A stretch of DNA of 16,448 nt. Origin: JAGTVB01 sp964624765. Lineage in GTDB: Bacteria; Pseudomonadota; Gammaproteobacteria; HK1. Both the position numbers and the translations under genes were made by a program. Every line of letters starts with the position of its first letter. Positions within the stretch are counted from its first letter, which is position 1. A model generated the notes under the pieces. It searched no databases. It was given only the letters and a program-made list of their open reading frames with translations, and was not told the origin of the DNA. Location: NCBI GenBank assembly GCA_964624765.1, contig CAZUZO010000083.1:1-16448 (forward strand), given 5' to 3'. Positions 1 to 7,700 of the stretch are shown here, in pieces.

Positions 1-179
1 GATCGAGCAACTTCGTGGTCAAGCTGCCACGGGAACTCTGGGCGTCGGAAATCCGCCTCGGTGCGCCGCGCCCGGTCTTTGGCATCGCGCTTCGTGCGGA
101 AGGTCTTGATCGCCGCCGGCCAGCGGCGCTTGCGGATCACGGCCTTCGAGGTTGCTGACGGTGTCTTGTGGATCGTCAC
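1..179 (-). pseudogene. N-terminal fragment of a tyrosine-family site-specific integrase
   Basis: Read on the minus strand from a GTG at 179, the peptide begins VTIHKTPSATSKAVIRK and continues KTFRTKRDAKDRARRTE. This matches the N-terminal arm-type DNA-binding region found in many phage/island integrases (family knowledge). The likeness ends after about residue 41 (near position 57). The frame stays open to the window edge, but the remaining codons no longer look like an integrase. It lies 90 bp past the 3' end of tRNA-Phe and points away from it, as expected for an element integrated at a tRNA 3' end. It is probably a truncated remnant, but the left edge of the window prevents proof. Several residues usually seen as W in this segment are S or R, which fits decay. 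Confidence 0.6.
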
Positions 180-188
180 CCCTGCACA

Positions 189-254
189 TTCCGAAACACA
201 GGTGTTCCGAAAGTGCACCGCGGGACCCGCGGACTCAAACGGCAAATTCCGAAA
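189..254. repeat. Short direct repeats and a palindrome between integrase remnant and tRNA-Phe
   Basis: The octamer TTCCGAAA occurs three times in the same orientation (189-196, 205-212, 247-254), and a perfect inverted repeat CCGCGGGACCCGCGG lies at 218-232. The position between the integrase start and the tRNA 3' end is where integrase arm-type sites or an integrase promoter/operator would sit. That role is inference. Confidence 0.4.
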
Positions 255-268
255 GCTGATGAATTGAT

Positions 269-344
269 TGGTGGCCAGGGGCGGAATCGAACCACCGACA
301 CGAGGATTTTCAGTCCACTGCTCTACCGACTGAGCTACCTGGCC
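269..344 (-). tRNA. tRNA-Phe (GAA)
   Basis: The 76-nt cloverleaf on the minus strand has acceptor GGCCAGG/CCTGGCC, D-arm GCTC/GAGC and T-arm GGTGG/CCGCC around TTCGATT. The anticodon loop CTGAAAA gives anticodon GAA, discriminator A, and CCA is encoded. The anticodon stem GTGGA/TCCTC has one U-U mismatch at positions 28:42. The gene follows yggX by about 80 bp on the same strand and may share its transcript. Its 3' end is the probable attachment site for the integrase remnant at 1-179. Confidence 0.97.
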
Positions 345-423
345 GCCAAGGGCCTATTAAAGCCGGCAATTCCGGTCGCCGTCAAGGGATCCCCTGCAGA
401 GTACCAACCCGAGAGCAGCGAGG

Positions 424-696
424 CTAACGGCTCTGCGGTGTGTAACCCGCCGGTGGTGCCGAACCCTCCCCGAACAAAAACCGCTCCATCTCCTGCTCTA
501 GAAACTTCCGGGTCGCCGGGTCTCTCGGGCTGAATCGATTTTCGTTGATCAACATGGTTTGCTGAGCAAGCCAGGCTCGCCAGGCTTCCTTAGAGACGTG
601 CTCGAAGATCCGCTGACCCAATTCCCCCGGATACGGGGATGCATCGAGACCCTCGGCCTCCCGGCCAAGCTTGACACACATAACCGTTCTCACCAT
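424..696 (-). CDS. yggX: Fe(2+)-trafficking / oxidative damage protection protein YggX
   Basis: This 90-aa cytosolic protein matches the YggX family over its full usual length (about 90 aa). It opens MVRTVMCVKLGREAEGLD, with the conserved Cys7, and carries the LGQRI...VSKEAWRAWLAQQTMLINE segment and the late EMERFLFG block. The family is known to help protect iron-sulfur clusters and handle labile iron under oxidative stress. A G-rich ribosome site (GGGGGTGG) precedes the ATG. It starts 11 bp after mutY ends, on the same strand. The pairing is the one seen in E. coli, where the Fe-S glycosylase MutY is followed by yggX, so the two are very likely cotranscribed. The C-terminal tail (APPAGYTPQSR) is slightly extended. 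Confidence 0.95.
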   Translation of the reverse strand: MVRTVMCVKLGREAEGLDASPYPGELGQRIFEHVSKEAWRAWLAQQTMLINENRFSPRDPATRKFLEQEMERFLFGEGSAPPAGYTPQSR

Positions 697-707
697 CGTC
701 CACCCCC

Positions 708-1769
708 TTATGACTGGCTGTCGGACAGTAAACCTTGAAGCAACACGGCGACAGGCGCCGGTAGTCCACCTATTTGGGACTCCCCCGCTTGGTACCAGAC
801 CACACTATCACTCTCCATGACACTAGGCGGCAACGCATCAACCTCGAGGAGTATTGGCAAAATCTCTAAGTGATAGTGGCTAAAACTGTGGCGCTTCACG
901 GGCAACCGAGAACACGCTCGAGGACTTTGCCCGAATCGATGCAAACACCAACCTTCCAGATCCGTTTCTGGCGAACACTCCGGAAAACCCCACAGCCCCC
1001 CCCATACTCCGGTTGGCGGTCGGCGCTCGAGCAACACGCGCCCATCCGACCGGCGCACCATCAGGAATACGGTCTGGCGCGCCGGAAGCAGGCGCCGCGG
1101 CCGTGGCCAAGGATAATCGCCGACCCGACCTTGAGCCAACGCACGGCAATCGGCGCGCAGCGGGCAAGCCTCGCAGCGCGGTCGAGGACGGGTACAGACC
1201 ATGGAGCCAAGATCCATGATGGCCTGGGTGTACTCGGCAATTCCCTGCTCTGGTGTGTGCTGCTCGGCCAGCTGCCAAAGGCTGTCCGCCACCTGCCGCT
1301 GTCCCGGCCATCCTTCGATGGCGTGAAACCGACACAACACACGTTTGACGTTGCCATCGAGGATGGCCTGTCGCTGGCCAGTGGCCAAGGCCAGAATCGC
1401 GCCCGCCGTGGAGCGCCCAATGCCTGGTAGCCGCTGTAACGACTCGCGGTGTAACGGCAACTCGCCACCGTGCTCCGCCATCACGATCTTGGCTGCCCGA
1501 TGCAGATTACGGGCACGGGCGTAATAGCCCAATCCGCTCCAAAGCTGCATCACCTCATCGAAATCGGCTGCGGCCAGCGCCGCCACATCGGGAAGCCGCG
1601 CCACGAACGGTTGGAAATACCCGATCACTGTTTGCACCTGGGTTTGCTGGAGCATGATCTCCGAAACCCACACGCGGTAAGGAGTACGCTGGATCTGCCA
1701 CGGAAGTCCACGGCGCCCCTTGTCGATGCCCCAGCCCAACACGCGATCGCCAAAGGATCGGCTGCTCAC
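708..1769 (-). CDS. mutY: A/G-specific adenine DNA glycosylase MutY
   Basis: The 353-aa base-excision repair enzyme removes adenine mispaired with 8-oxoguanine. The N-terminal HhH-GPD glycosylase domain (about 20-215) shows VSEIMLQQTQ with catalytic Glu37, the helix-hairpin-helix LPGIGRSTAG (114-123) and catalytic Asp138 in ILDGN. The [4Fe-4S] ligands Cys192, Cys199, Cys202 and Cys208 have the family spacing C-x6-C-x2-C-x5-C. The C-terminal part (about 230-345) is the NUDIX-like 8-oxoG recognition domain. Length fits the family (about 350). The start lies 5 bp after the stop of the START-like gene, and yggX follows after 11 bp, so the three genes read as one operon. One small oddity is GRRGLPWQ where RHDLPWQ is common. 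Confidence 0.97.
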   Translation of the reverse strand: MSSRSFGDRVLGWGIDKGRRGLPWQIQRTPYRVWVSEIMLQQTQVQTVIGYFQPFVARLPDVAALAAADFDEVMQLWSGLGYYARARNLHRAAKIVMAEHGGELPLHRESLQRLPGIGRSTAGAILALATGQRQAILDGNVKRVLCRFHAIEGWPGQRQVADSLWQLAEQHTPEQGIAEYTQAIMDLGSMVCTRPRPRCEACPLRADCRALAQGRVGDYPWPRPRRLLPARQTVFLMVRRSDGRVLLERRPPTGVWGGLWGFPECSPETDLEGWCLHRFGQSPRACSRLPVKRHSFSHYHLEILPILLEVDALPPSVMESDSVVWYQAGESQIGGLPAPVAVLLQGLLSDSQS

Positions 1770-1774
1770 CGGGC

Positions 1775-2320
1775 TTACGATCGGCTCAGCCGGTCAAGGT
1801 TCATGACGATATCGGTGGCAGTGGTTCGCAGGGCCCGCTTGAGGACCCAAGAACCGAGCAAAGGGGGGAGCCAGAAGGCAGGCGTCAGCTCAGCATCGAA
1901 CCTCAAGTCCGTCCCGCCACTCGAGATACCCTCTAACTGCCATCTCAATTGGCCGAAATGAAAGTGGCTATCGCGCGGGTCAAAATCCCCCTGTAACCGT
2001 TCCTCGCCGAAAGCCCGAAATTCGACGATTTGAGTAAAGTCTACGCAGAACAACAACACACAAGGGCGCGTACGGATCCGTACCCGGTCCGCACCTTCCG
2101 GCGTGCGTCTCAGGTAGGTGCTAGCGCGCACCATGGGATGAAGCTGCTGCAAATTATCAAAGTCCGTGAGGAGCGCCCATACGACGGTCGGTTGAGCATC
2201 GACATGAGCGATGACCTGAAGCTGATATTGGTCGCCCTCCCGGTGCACGTTCACCTGGTCCACCTCGGCGGCGGATAGCGGCAACGCCAGCAGCAACAGA
2301 CAGACGACAGTCCAGCACAC
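1775..2320 (-). CDS. SRPBCC/START-like domain protein with signal peptide
   Basis: This 181-aa protein starts with a hydrophobic signal peptide (CWTVVCLLLLALPLSAA), so it is probably exported to the periplasm or membrane-anchored. The rest reads like the SRPBCC (polyketide cyclase/START/Bet v1) fold: an early VIAHVDAQPTVVWALLTDFDNL segment, where AxxVWxxLTDF is typical, a central beta-rich stretch and a C-terminal amphipathic helix (LKRALRTTATDIVMNL). Such domains bind hydrophobic ligands; the ligand here is unknown. The start is GTG at 2320; an in-frame stop lies seven codons upstream and no better start or strong ribosome site is seen. It is tightly linked to mutY. The region just upstream holds repeat R1 copy A. 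Confidence 0.75.
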   Translation of the reverse strand: MCWTVVCLLLLALPLSAAEVDQVNVHREGDQYQLQVIAHVDAQPTVVWALLTDFDNLQQLHPMVRASTYLRRTPEGADRVRIRTRPCVLLFCVDFTQIVEFRAFGEERLQGDFDPRDSHFHFGQLRWQLEGISSGGTDLRFDAELTPAFWLPPLLGSWVLKRALRTTATDIVMNLDRLSRS

Positions 2321-2363
2321 GGCGATCAGTTGCCAAACCTATCGAGGCCATTGACCTGTCTCA

Positions 2364-2500
2364 GCGGTTGGGAAAAAACCGGCTGCGACCCGATAGCAGA
2401 GTTGGCCGGTGTTCGCTCATCACCTATCGACTTGATCTGTTTCTCGGCTTCGCGCCGTCCGCCTGGCTCTCTGGCCACTCGTGACGGTTCTTTCACAACT
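2364..2500 (-). repeat. R1 dispersed repeat, copy A (between argH and the START-like gene)
   Basis: Read on the minus strand this copy aligns end to end with copies B and D. It shares the block AGCCAGGCGGACGGCGCGAA with B and has terminal inverted repeats of the GTGAAAAAACC / GGTTTTTTCAC type, here GTGAAAGAACC and GGTTTTTTCCC. It begins at the argH stop codon: the TAA (2500-2502) abuts or overlaps the element end. Confidence 0.8.
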
Positions 2501-3951
2501 TATTTTTTTCCCAACTCATCAGGTGTGGAGGCCGCGCCGCCATCTACCGATACCGACCAGAAACGTTGACGCTTTCGAGCCCGGGCAACCGCCTGGCGCA
2601 CCGCGGCTGCTGCCGTGCCGCCGAGATGGGTGCGCGCCGCCACCGAGCCCTCCACCGTGAGCACCGCGAAAACGTCCCCTTCGATAGCACCCGAAAACCC
2701 TTGCAGCTCGCTCAAGTCCATATCCGCCAAATCCCGCTGGGTCATGAGGCCATGGCGTACCGCCTGACCCACGATGGCGTGAGCATCACGAAACGGTATG
2801 CCCTTACGCACCAAGTAATCCGCGAGATCGGTGGCGGTGGAAAACCCCCTCTTGGCCATCTCGCGCATCCGCTCCCGATTGAACGCCAAGCTGGAGAGCA
2901 TTTCAGCGTAGATCTGCAGGCAAGCTTTGATGGTATCGACGATATCGAAGAGAGGTTCTTTATCTTCTTGATTATCTCGGTTATAGGCCAGTGGCTGCGC
3001 CTTCATGAGCATCAGCAAGGCAAGCAAATGACCACTCACGCGTGCGCACTTGCCGCGCACGAGCTCTGGCACGTCTGGATTCTTCTTCTGTGGCATGATG
3101 GACGAGCCGGTGCAAAACGCATCCGCGATCTCCACGAAGCCAAACGGCGCGGACGACCAGATAATCAACTCTTCGGACATGCGCGCAAGGTGAGTCATGA
3201 GTAACGCGGCGGCAGCAGCGAACTCAATGGCAAAATCGCGATCGCTCACGGCATCCAGGGAATTCTCGCAAATCCCTTCAAAGCCCAGTAGCTGCGCCGT
3301 CAGGCGCCGATCAATGGGGTAGCCGGTACCGGCCAGGGCAGCCGCTCCCAACGGCAGGTAATTGATGCGCCGCCGACAATCCACAAAGCGCTGTTGGTCA
3401 CGGCTCAGCATCTCGAACCAAGCCATCATGTGATGGCCCAAGGTGACCGGCTGCGCGACCTGCAGATGGGTGAAGCCGGGCATGACGGTCTGTGCCTCAG
3501 CCTCCGCTATGTCAAGCAACACGCCTTGCAATCGCTCCAGATGGGCCAGAACGGCGTCGGTTTCATCCCGAAGATAAAGTCGCAGATCGGTTGCGACTTG
3601 ATCGTTACGCGATCGGCCGGTGTGCAGCTTCTTGCCCGCACTACCGATACGCCTGGTGAGCTCTGCCTCGAGGTTCATATGGACATCCTCAAGGGGCGTC
3701 GACCAAGAAAACCGACCGGCGCTGATATCCGCTTCTATCTCCTTCAGGCCGCCGATGATGGCGTCCCGTTCCTCGGCGCTCAACACACCTATGGTGGCCA
3801 GCATGGTGGCATGGGCGATGGATCCTCGAATGTCCTGTGCATAGAGGCGTCGGTCAAAATCGATGGAAGCCGTGAAGCTTTCCACTAGGCTTTCGGTCGG
3901 CGCCGTGAAGCGCCCCCCCCACGGCTTACTCACAGGTTCTTTAGGATTCAT
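2500..3951 (-). CDS. argH: Argininosuccinate lyase
   Basis: This cytosolic enzyme splits argininosuccinate into arginine and fumarate, the last step of arginine synthesis. The 483-aa sequence shows the fumarase/aspartase superfamily signature TGSSIMPQKKNPD (281-293) with the catalytic serine loop. It also has HTGRSRNDQVATDLRL (from 110) and GFTHLQVAQP with catalytic His162. The start is the first ATG, giving the usual WGGRF near residue 11. The protein is slightly longer than most family members (about 460-470). The extra C-terminal tail (after SVAARTHLGG...ARARKRQ) ends in GKK followed by a TAA that touches R1 copy A, so the tail may have been reshaped by the repeat. It stands alone on the strand, with no other arg gene nearby. 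Confidence 0.96.
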   Translation of the reverse strand: MNPKEPVSKPWGGRFTAPTESLVESFTASIDFDRRLYAQDIRGSIAHATMLATIGVLSAEERDAIIGGLKEIEADISAGRFSWSTPLEDVHMNLEAELTRRIGSAGKKLHTGRSRNDQVATDLRLYLRDETDAVLAHLERLQGVLLDIAEAEAQTVMPGFTHLQVAQPVTLGHHMMAWFEMLSRDQQRFVDCRRRINYLPLGAAALAGTGYPIDRRLTAQLLGFEGICENSLDAVSDRDFAIEFAAAAALLMTHLARMSEELIIWSSAPFGFVEIADAFCTGSSIMPQKKNPDVPELVRGKCARVSGHLLALLMLMKAQPLAYNRDNQEDKEPLFDIVDTIKACLQIYAEMLSSLAFNRERMREMAKRGFSTATDLADYLVRKGIPFRDAHAIVGQAVRHGLMTQRDLADMDLSELQGFSGAIEGDVFAVLTVEGSVAARTHLGGTAAAAVRQAVARARKRQRFWSVSVDGGAASTPDELGKK

Positions 3952-4052
3952 GACAGTCTAGCAACGCTGGTCATTGCCCGAGCGGCAGTATACCTGAATG
4001 CCGAGCGTGACTGGCAAGGCTGTCGGTTCGTCACCCTGCGGCCAACTCTGGG

Positions 4053-4952
4053 TTATCGAATCTGGCGTACCTTCGCGTGCAGGACTCCGGGACTGAACGT
4101 CACCCAAAGCTCGTCCCCTCGCCAGAGCCAAGGTACAGAAAGGACCTCCTCCCGCGAGAAACCCGAGACCTCGACGATGTCAAAGGTCCGGTTGGCGCAC
4201 AGCAGCGGGTATGGACGACCCCATTGCGCCGTTCCCCGAACGAATCGAAACGCCCGCTCCGCAGACCAGTGGGTCGACAAGCAAAAGTCTCGTTCCTGAG
4301 GCCAGGAGAAGTAGCTGGCCAAGCGCTCATCCTGGGCTCGCCCGTGCAGGATCCCACCGTTAAGGGCGCGTAAAGTAGTGACCACCAGGCGCCCACCGAG
4401 CTCAGCAAGCTGTCGGCTCGCAAGTGCGGCAGTCATCCCTGGAGGAAAAGCGAGCCTTTCTTGGGCAACGATGTCACCCGCATCGAGTTCTTCAGTCATG
4501 AGGTGAAGGGTAACCCCCCCTTCCGGTAGCCCCGCTCGCAGTTGCCAAAACAATGGGGCTGGACCGCGATAGGCCGGTAATAGGGAGGGGTGGAGGTTCA
4601 AGCAACCGCAGGCAGGGAGGGCCAGCAACGCATTGGGTACGCGAAATGGAAAGCATGCGGCGACTATCACATCGACGCTGTCGAACCACTCCTGCCGCCG
4701 CGACAACAGCTCCTGTGAGCGGGTGATGTTCACCAGCTCGATACCCCACGCGCCTGCCATCCCGCTTAAGGTGTTCAGGTTTGCGACGGGGATCTTCGGC
4801 AGATGACCCAAGCCCGCGGATTCCGGCAACCGGCTGGCAGGGGGCCCTGACCGCCACACCTCAACGACCTGGCACCCCGCGCCGAGAAGCGACTGCAGCA
4901 CCGTTCTCGAGAACACGCCCTCGCTTCCCAAGAAGACTATACGAGGTGTCAC
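4053..4952 (-). CDS. Formyltransferase-family protein, methionyl-tRNA formyltransferase-like
   Basis: This 299-aa protein belongs to the formyltransferase superfamily, whose members use 10-formyl-THF. The catalytic triad is visible: Asn119 and His121 in CLNLHPSLLPAYRGPAP, and Asp160 in ELDAGDIVAQE. A C-terminal domain (about 205-299) resembles the Fmt C-terminal domain. The N-terminal strand MTPRIVFLGSEGVFS differs from the usual Fmt FAGTPEFA start, and overall likeness seems moderate. It may therefore be a paralogue acting on another amine, such as a nucleotide sugar, and not the housekeeping Fmt. It starts with GTG eight bases from R1 copy B, and any promoter would lie in or beyond the repeat. 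No functional neighbours are seen. Confidence 0.75.
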   Translation of the reverse strand: MTPRIVFLGSEGVFSRTVLQSLLGAGCQVVEVWRSGPPASRLPESAGLGHLPKIPVANLNTLSGMAGAWGIELVNITRSQELLSRRQEWFDSVDVIVAACFPFRVPNALLALPACGCLNLHPSLLPAYRGPAPLFWQLRAGLPEGGVTLHLMTEELDAGDIVAQERLAFPPGMTAALASRQLAELGGRLVVTTLRALNGGILHGRAQDERLASYFSWPQERDFCLSTHWSAERAFRFVRGTAQWGRPYPLLCANRTFDIVEVSGFSREEVLSVPWLWRGDELWVTFSPGVLHAKVRQIR

Positions 4953-4960
4953 GGAATCAA

Positions 4961-5101
4961 GAGCGTGTGAAAAAACCGTCGAGAGCGACCCGAGAGCCAG
5001 GCGGACGGCGCGAAGCCGAGAGACATATCAGATAGATAGGCGAGGAGCGAGCACCGCCCAACGCCGCTATCGGGTCGTGTAACAGGTTTTTTCACAAGCT
5101 C
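4961..5101 (+). repeat. R1 dispersed repeat, copy B
   Basis: This is a 141-bp element. The left end GAGCGTGTGAAAAAACC (4961-4977) and the right end GGTTTTTTCACAAGCTC (5085-5101) are inverted repeats matching at 16 of 17 positions. The inner part aligns with copies A and D along its length, and its last 60 or so bases are nearly identical to copy C. It lies between the formyltransferase start and panD. Confidence 0.85.
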
Positions 5102-5392
5102 TCAGTCCCCCGGGAGCGCGTGGGCCATGATCGGCATGCTCATCGTGTCCCCCGCGTCGCTTGCAACGCGAGATAAGCACCGAACCCATGGACAACCGCC
5201 ACCCATTCCGTCCCCTTCGACACGCCAGACCAGAGGAGTACCCGTGTCTTTGCGACGGCGGATGTGAGCGTTGCCAAACGCGCGTGTCACCAGCGACGAT
5301 CGCTATCGCAAACCCGGATATTGCACTGCGATAACGGATGGTCGATAATTCGCCGCTCTCGCCTTGTGGAGCCATGCAGAGGAACGACCACG
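5102..5392. other. Intergenic region before panD, no gene supported
   Basis: Open frames on the minus strand here (for example 5102-5290) have no ribosome site, no recognisable motif and a composition like spacer. The region presumably carries the panD promoter; no clear -35/-10 pair could be picked. Confidence 0.4.
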
Positions 5393-5773
5393 ATGTATAT
5401 AACAATGCTAAAGGCCAAACTCCACAGCGCCCGCGTCACGCACGCCGAGCCTGACTATGAAGGCTCGTGTGCGATCGATGCCGATTTGCTCCGGGCCGCC
5501 AACATCCATGAGTTCGAACAGATCCAAATTTACAATGTAACGAACGGCGAGCGATTTACCACCTACGCGATTCAAGCGGAAAGAGGATCGGGTATCATCT
5601 CCATCAATGGTGCCGCTGCGCATAAGGCCAAGCCCCAAGATAAGATTATCATTTGTGCTTACTGCGGCCTGGAACAAAGCGAGGTTGCCCGATTCAAGCC
5701 CAGCCTCGTCTACCTGGATATGAATAATCGCATCGTGCGTACCAGTAACAGCATCCCTGTTCAAGCCGCATGA
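5393..5773 (+). CDS. panD: Aspartate 1-decarboxylase (pyruvoyl enzyme)
   Basis: This 126-aa enzyme makes beta-alanine from aspartate for pantothenate/CoA synthesis. It is made as a proenzyme that cleaves itself between Gly24 and Ser25 to form the pyruvoyl group. The site is visible in YEGSCAID, and with the ATG at 5393 it falls exactly at residues 24-25. MLKAKLH near the start, NGAAAHKAKPQDKIIICAY and the length are typical. An AGAGGA ribosome site precedes this ATG, so a longer frame opening upstream was not used. It is the only plus-strand gene among the minus-strand core genes and has no panB/panC next to it. It is bracketed by R1 copy B upstream and the half copy C three bases after its stop. 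Confidence 0.96.
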   Translation: MYITMLKAKLHSARVTHAEPDYEGSCAIDADLLRAANIHEFEQIQIYNVTNGERFTTYAIQAERGSGIISINGAAAHKAKPQDKIIICAYCGLEQSEVARFKPSLVYLDMNNRIVRTSNSIPVQAA

Positions 5774-5775
5774 TC

Positions 5776-5840
5776 AGGCGAGGAGCGAGCACCGCCCAAC
5801 GCCGCTATCGCGTTGTGTAGCAGGTTTTTTCACAGCCTCT
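5776..5840 (+). repeat. R1 dispersed repeat, half copy C
   Basis: This holds only the right half of R1: GGCGAGGAGCGAGCACCGCC through GGTTTTTTCAC, about 90% identical to the right half of copy B and in the same orientation. The left half is missing; the copy begins right after the panD stop codon. Confidence 0.8.
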
Positions 5841-6007
5841 GAGGCCCACGAGCAAACGAGGCGGCGCTGGAGGCTTGGATCGTTGCCATCGATAGGTGGC
5901 TGTAGAGCGCTATCTAACCCCGCTACCGAGAAGCGTAGTCGGTCTGCCAACAGGCTTTAAGATCGAGGCCGGTATCGGCGGACTGTGACTTCTAGGGCAG
6001 GTCACGA

Positions 6008-6820
6008 CTACTCCCCCATCGACAGCAACAACCCTCGGCGTCGTGCGAGTCGAAACACCCAAAGAAAGACCACGACGCCGAGGGCCAAGTACGCCACGTT
6101 CAGTGTCACCGCGCGCAGGAGCATATCGGCGCGAAAAATCTGGTCGAACAGCACCGCACGCATGCCTTCGAACACATGGCTAGACGGCAGTGCGTAAGCC
6201 ACTGCTTGCAACCATTCGGGGAGCACGCTCACCGGATAGTAAATCCCGCTCACCGGGGCAACCGCAAAGATCGCTGCCCAAGCGAAGCTCTCGGCACCCA
6301 GCCCGTAACGCAGAACCAGCGCACAGATCATCAGCCCGATGGCCCAGCCCATGACCAGCAGATTCATGAAAAACGCGATCAGCGGCAACCCGAGGCTGAA
6401 GATCGAGTACTGGTAAAAGGGGATGGCCAGACAGGCTGCCGCGCCCACCCCGATAAGGGTACGAATAAAACTGATGGTCAGCAACGCACAGATCAATTCG
6501 TAGGGTCGCAGCGGACTGGCAAACAGATGCCCGAGATTTCGTGAGTAGAGCTCCTCGAAAAAAACCACCGATACCCCCAGTTGGCCGCGAAATAGCACAT
6601 CCCACAACAGGACCCCCGCCAGCAACGCCCCGGAAGCTTGCGCCAGCCACGTACTGGTGGTGACGAAAAACTGGGTAATAAAGCCCCACAGGATCATCTG
6701 CACAGTCGGCCAGTAAGCCAGCTCGATGATGCGCGGCCAGGAGCTTCGCAGAACATAGGCATAGCGAAGCACCATGGCTGCGATGCGCGACCAAGAGAAT
6801 GCGGAAGATGACCTGCTCAC
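6008..6820 (-). CDS. ABC-2 type transporter permease
   Basis: This 270-aa integral inner-membrane protein has about six hydrophobic segments, from about residue 35 (YWPTVQMILWGFITQFF) to the last (AYLALGVVVFLWVF). The order and the AVAPVSGIYYPVSVLPEWLQ...LPSSHVFEGMR segment before the last helix fit the ABC-2 permease family (drug, polysaccharide or NodJ-like exporters). It starts with GTG in a GTGA overlap with the ATPase gene, so translation is coupled and the two form one exporter. The substrate cannot be told. The 170-bp space after its stop holds nothing recognisable apart from R1 half copy C further on. Confidence 0.88.
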   Translation of the reverse strand: MSRSSSAFSWSRIAAMVLRYAYVLRSSWPRIIELAYWPTVQMILWGFITQFFVTTSTWLAQASGALLAGVLLWDVLFRGQLGVSVVFFEELYSRNLGHLFASPLRPYELICALLTISFIRTLIGVGAAACLAIPFYQYSIFSLGLPLIAFFMNLLVMGWAIGLMICALVLRYGLGAESFAWAAIFAVAPVSGIYYPVSVLPEWLQAVAYALPSSHVFEGMRAVLFDQIFRADMLLRAVTLNVAYLALGVVVFLWVFRLARRRGLLLSMGE

Positions 6821-7644
6821 GCCGGTTCTCGATCCTCGGCGATGGACCAGCGCTCCGCGGGTCGCGCGCGGGCGATATCCAGAAACACCTGCTCCATGTT
6901 TTGGCGGCCATAGCGAGCGATGAGGGACTGGGGAGGACCTCGGTCGACAATGCGTCCGGTTCTTAGCATGATCACGTCATCACAGACCCGCTCAACCTCG
7001 GGCATGTTGTGGGAGGCCAACAATACCGTCGCAGCCGTTCGCCGTTGGTAGGCCTTCAGATAGGCGCGAATTCGATCGGCGGAATCGGGATCCAGTGACG
7101 CTGTCGGTTCATCGAGCAACAACAGCTCGGGCTCATTTAGCAGGGCCTTGGCGAGGGCAACGCGGGTCTTCTGGCCCGCCGACAGGGTACCGTACCGCCG
7201 ATGCATGAGGGGATTGATGCCAAGCTCTTGGCCGAGCACCCCTAGGCGGCCTTTGATGTCCTTCACGCCGTACAGCCTCGCGTAAACCTTCAGGTTTTGT
7301 ACCACGGTCAGGCGCTGGGGGAGATCGACATAGGGTGACGAGAAATTCATACGGCTCAAGACCGCATAGCGGTCTTTTCGCATGTCGCTGCCGAGAATCC
7401 GGATCTCCCCTGCCGACGGCGTCAACAGCCCGAGCAATAGGGCGATGGTGGTGGTCTTGCCCGCGCCATTACCGCCCAGCAAACCGCAAACGATCCCCGC
7501 TGGCACCTTGAAGCTAACCCCATCGAGTGCCACGACATCACCGTAGCGTTTCGTCAAGCAGCGCACTTCCATTGCGTCCGCTGGGGATCGACACTGCCTA
7601 GCCAGCGACGGTCCGGAGCACGGCTTAACGAGATCGTCTTGCAT
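6817..7644 (-). CDS. ABC transporter ATP-binding protein
   Basis: This is the nucleotide-binding subunit for the permease that follows it with a 4-bp overlap. With the ATG at 7644 it is 275 aa and has Walker A GGNGAGKT (57-64), signature LSAGQ (154-158), Walker B LLLLDEP (174-180) and the H-loop His212 in SHNMPEVERV. It belongs to the family pairing with ABC-2 permeases (DrrA/NodI-like exporters). The start is uncertain. The frame is open up to 7794, but that part lies inside repeat R1 copy D and cannot be real coding sequence. Neither 7644 nor the ATG at 7572 (just before EVRCLTKRYGD, where homology would begin) has a good ribosome site. Confidence 0.88.
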   Translation of the reverse strand: MQDDLVKPCSGPSLARQCRSPADAMEVRCLTKRYGDVVALDGVSFKVPAGIVCGLLGGNGAGKTTTIALLLGLLTPSAGEIRILGSDMRKDRYAVLSRMNFSSPYVDLPQRLTVVQNLKVYARLYGVKDIKGRLGVLGQELGINPLMHRRYGTLSAGQKTRVALAKALLNEPELLLLDEPTASLDPDSADRIRAYLKAYQRRTAATVLLASHNMPEVERVCDDVIMLRTGRIVDRGPPQSLIARYGRQNMEQVFLDIARARPAERWSIAEDREPA

Positions 7645-7700
7645 CGGGGATTTCACCGCCGTCGACGCCGGTTCGAAACCTTGCCCTGCCAGCGGATTAT

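Noticed and set aside
870..1961. Long plus-strand open frames opposite mutY and the START-like gene
   Set aside because: They are antisense shadows in GC-rich coding sequence; the minus-strand products are clearly recognised.
2566..3888. Plus-strand open frames opposite argH
   Set aside because: Antisense to a full-length, well-conserved ArgH with no motifs of their own.
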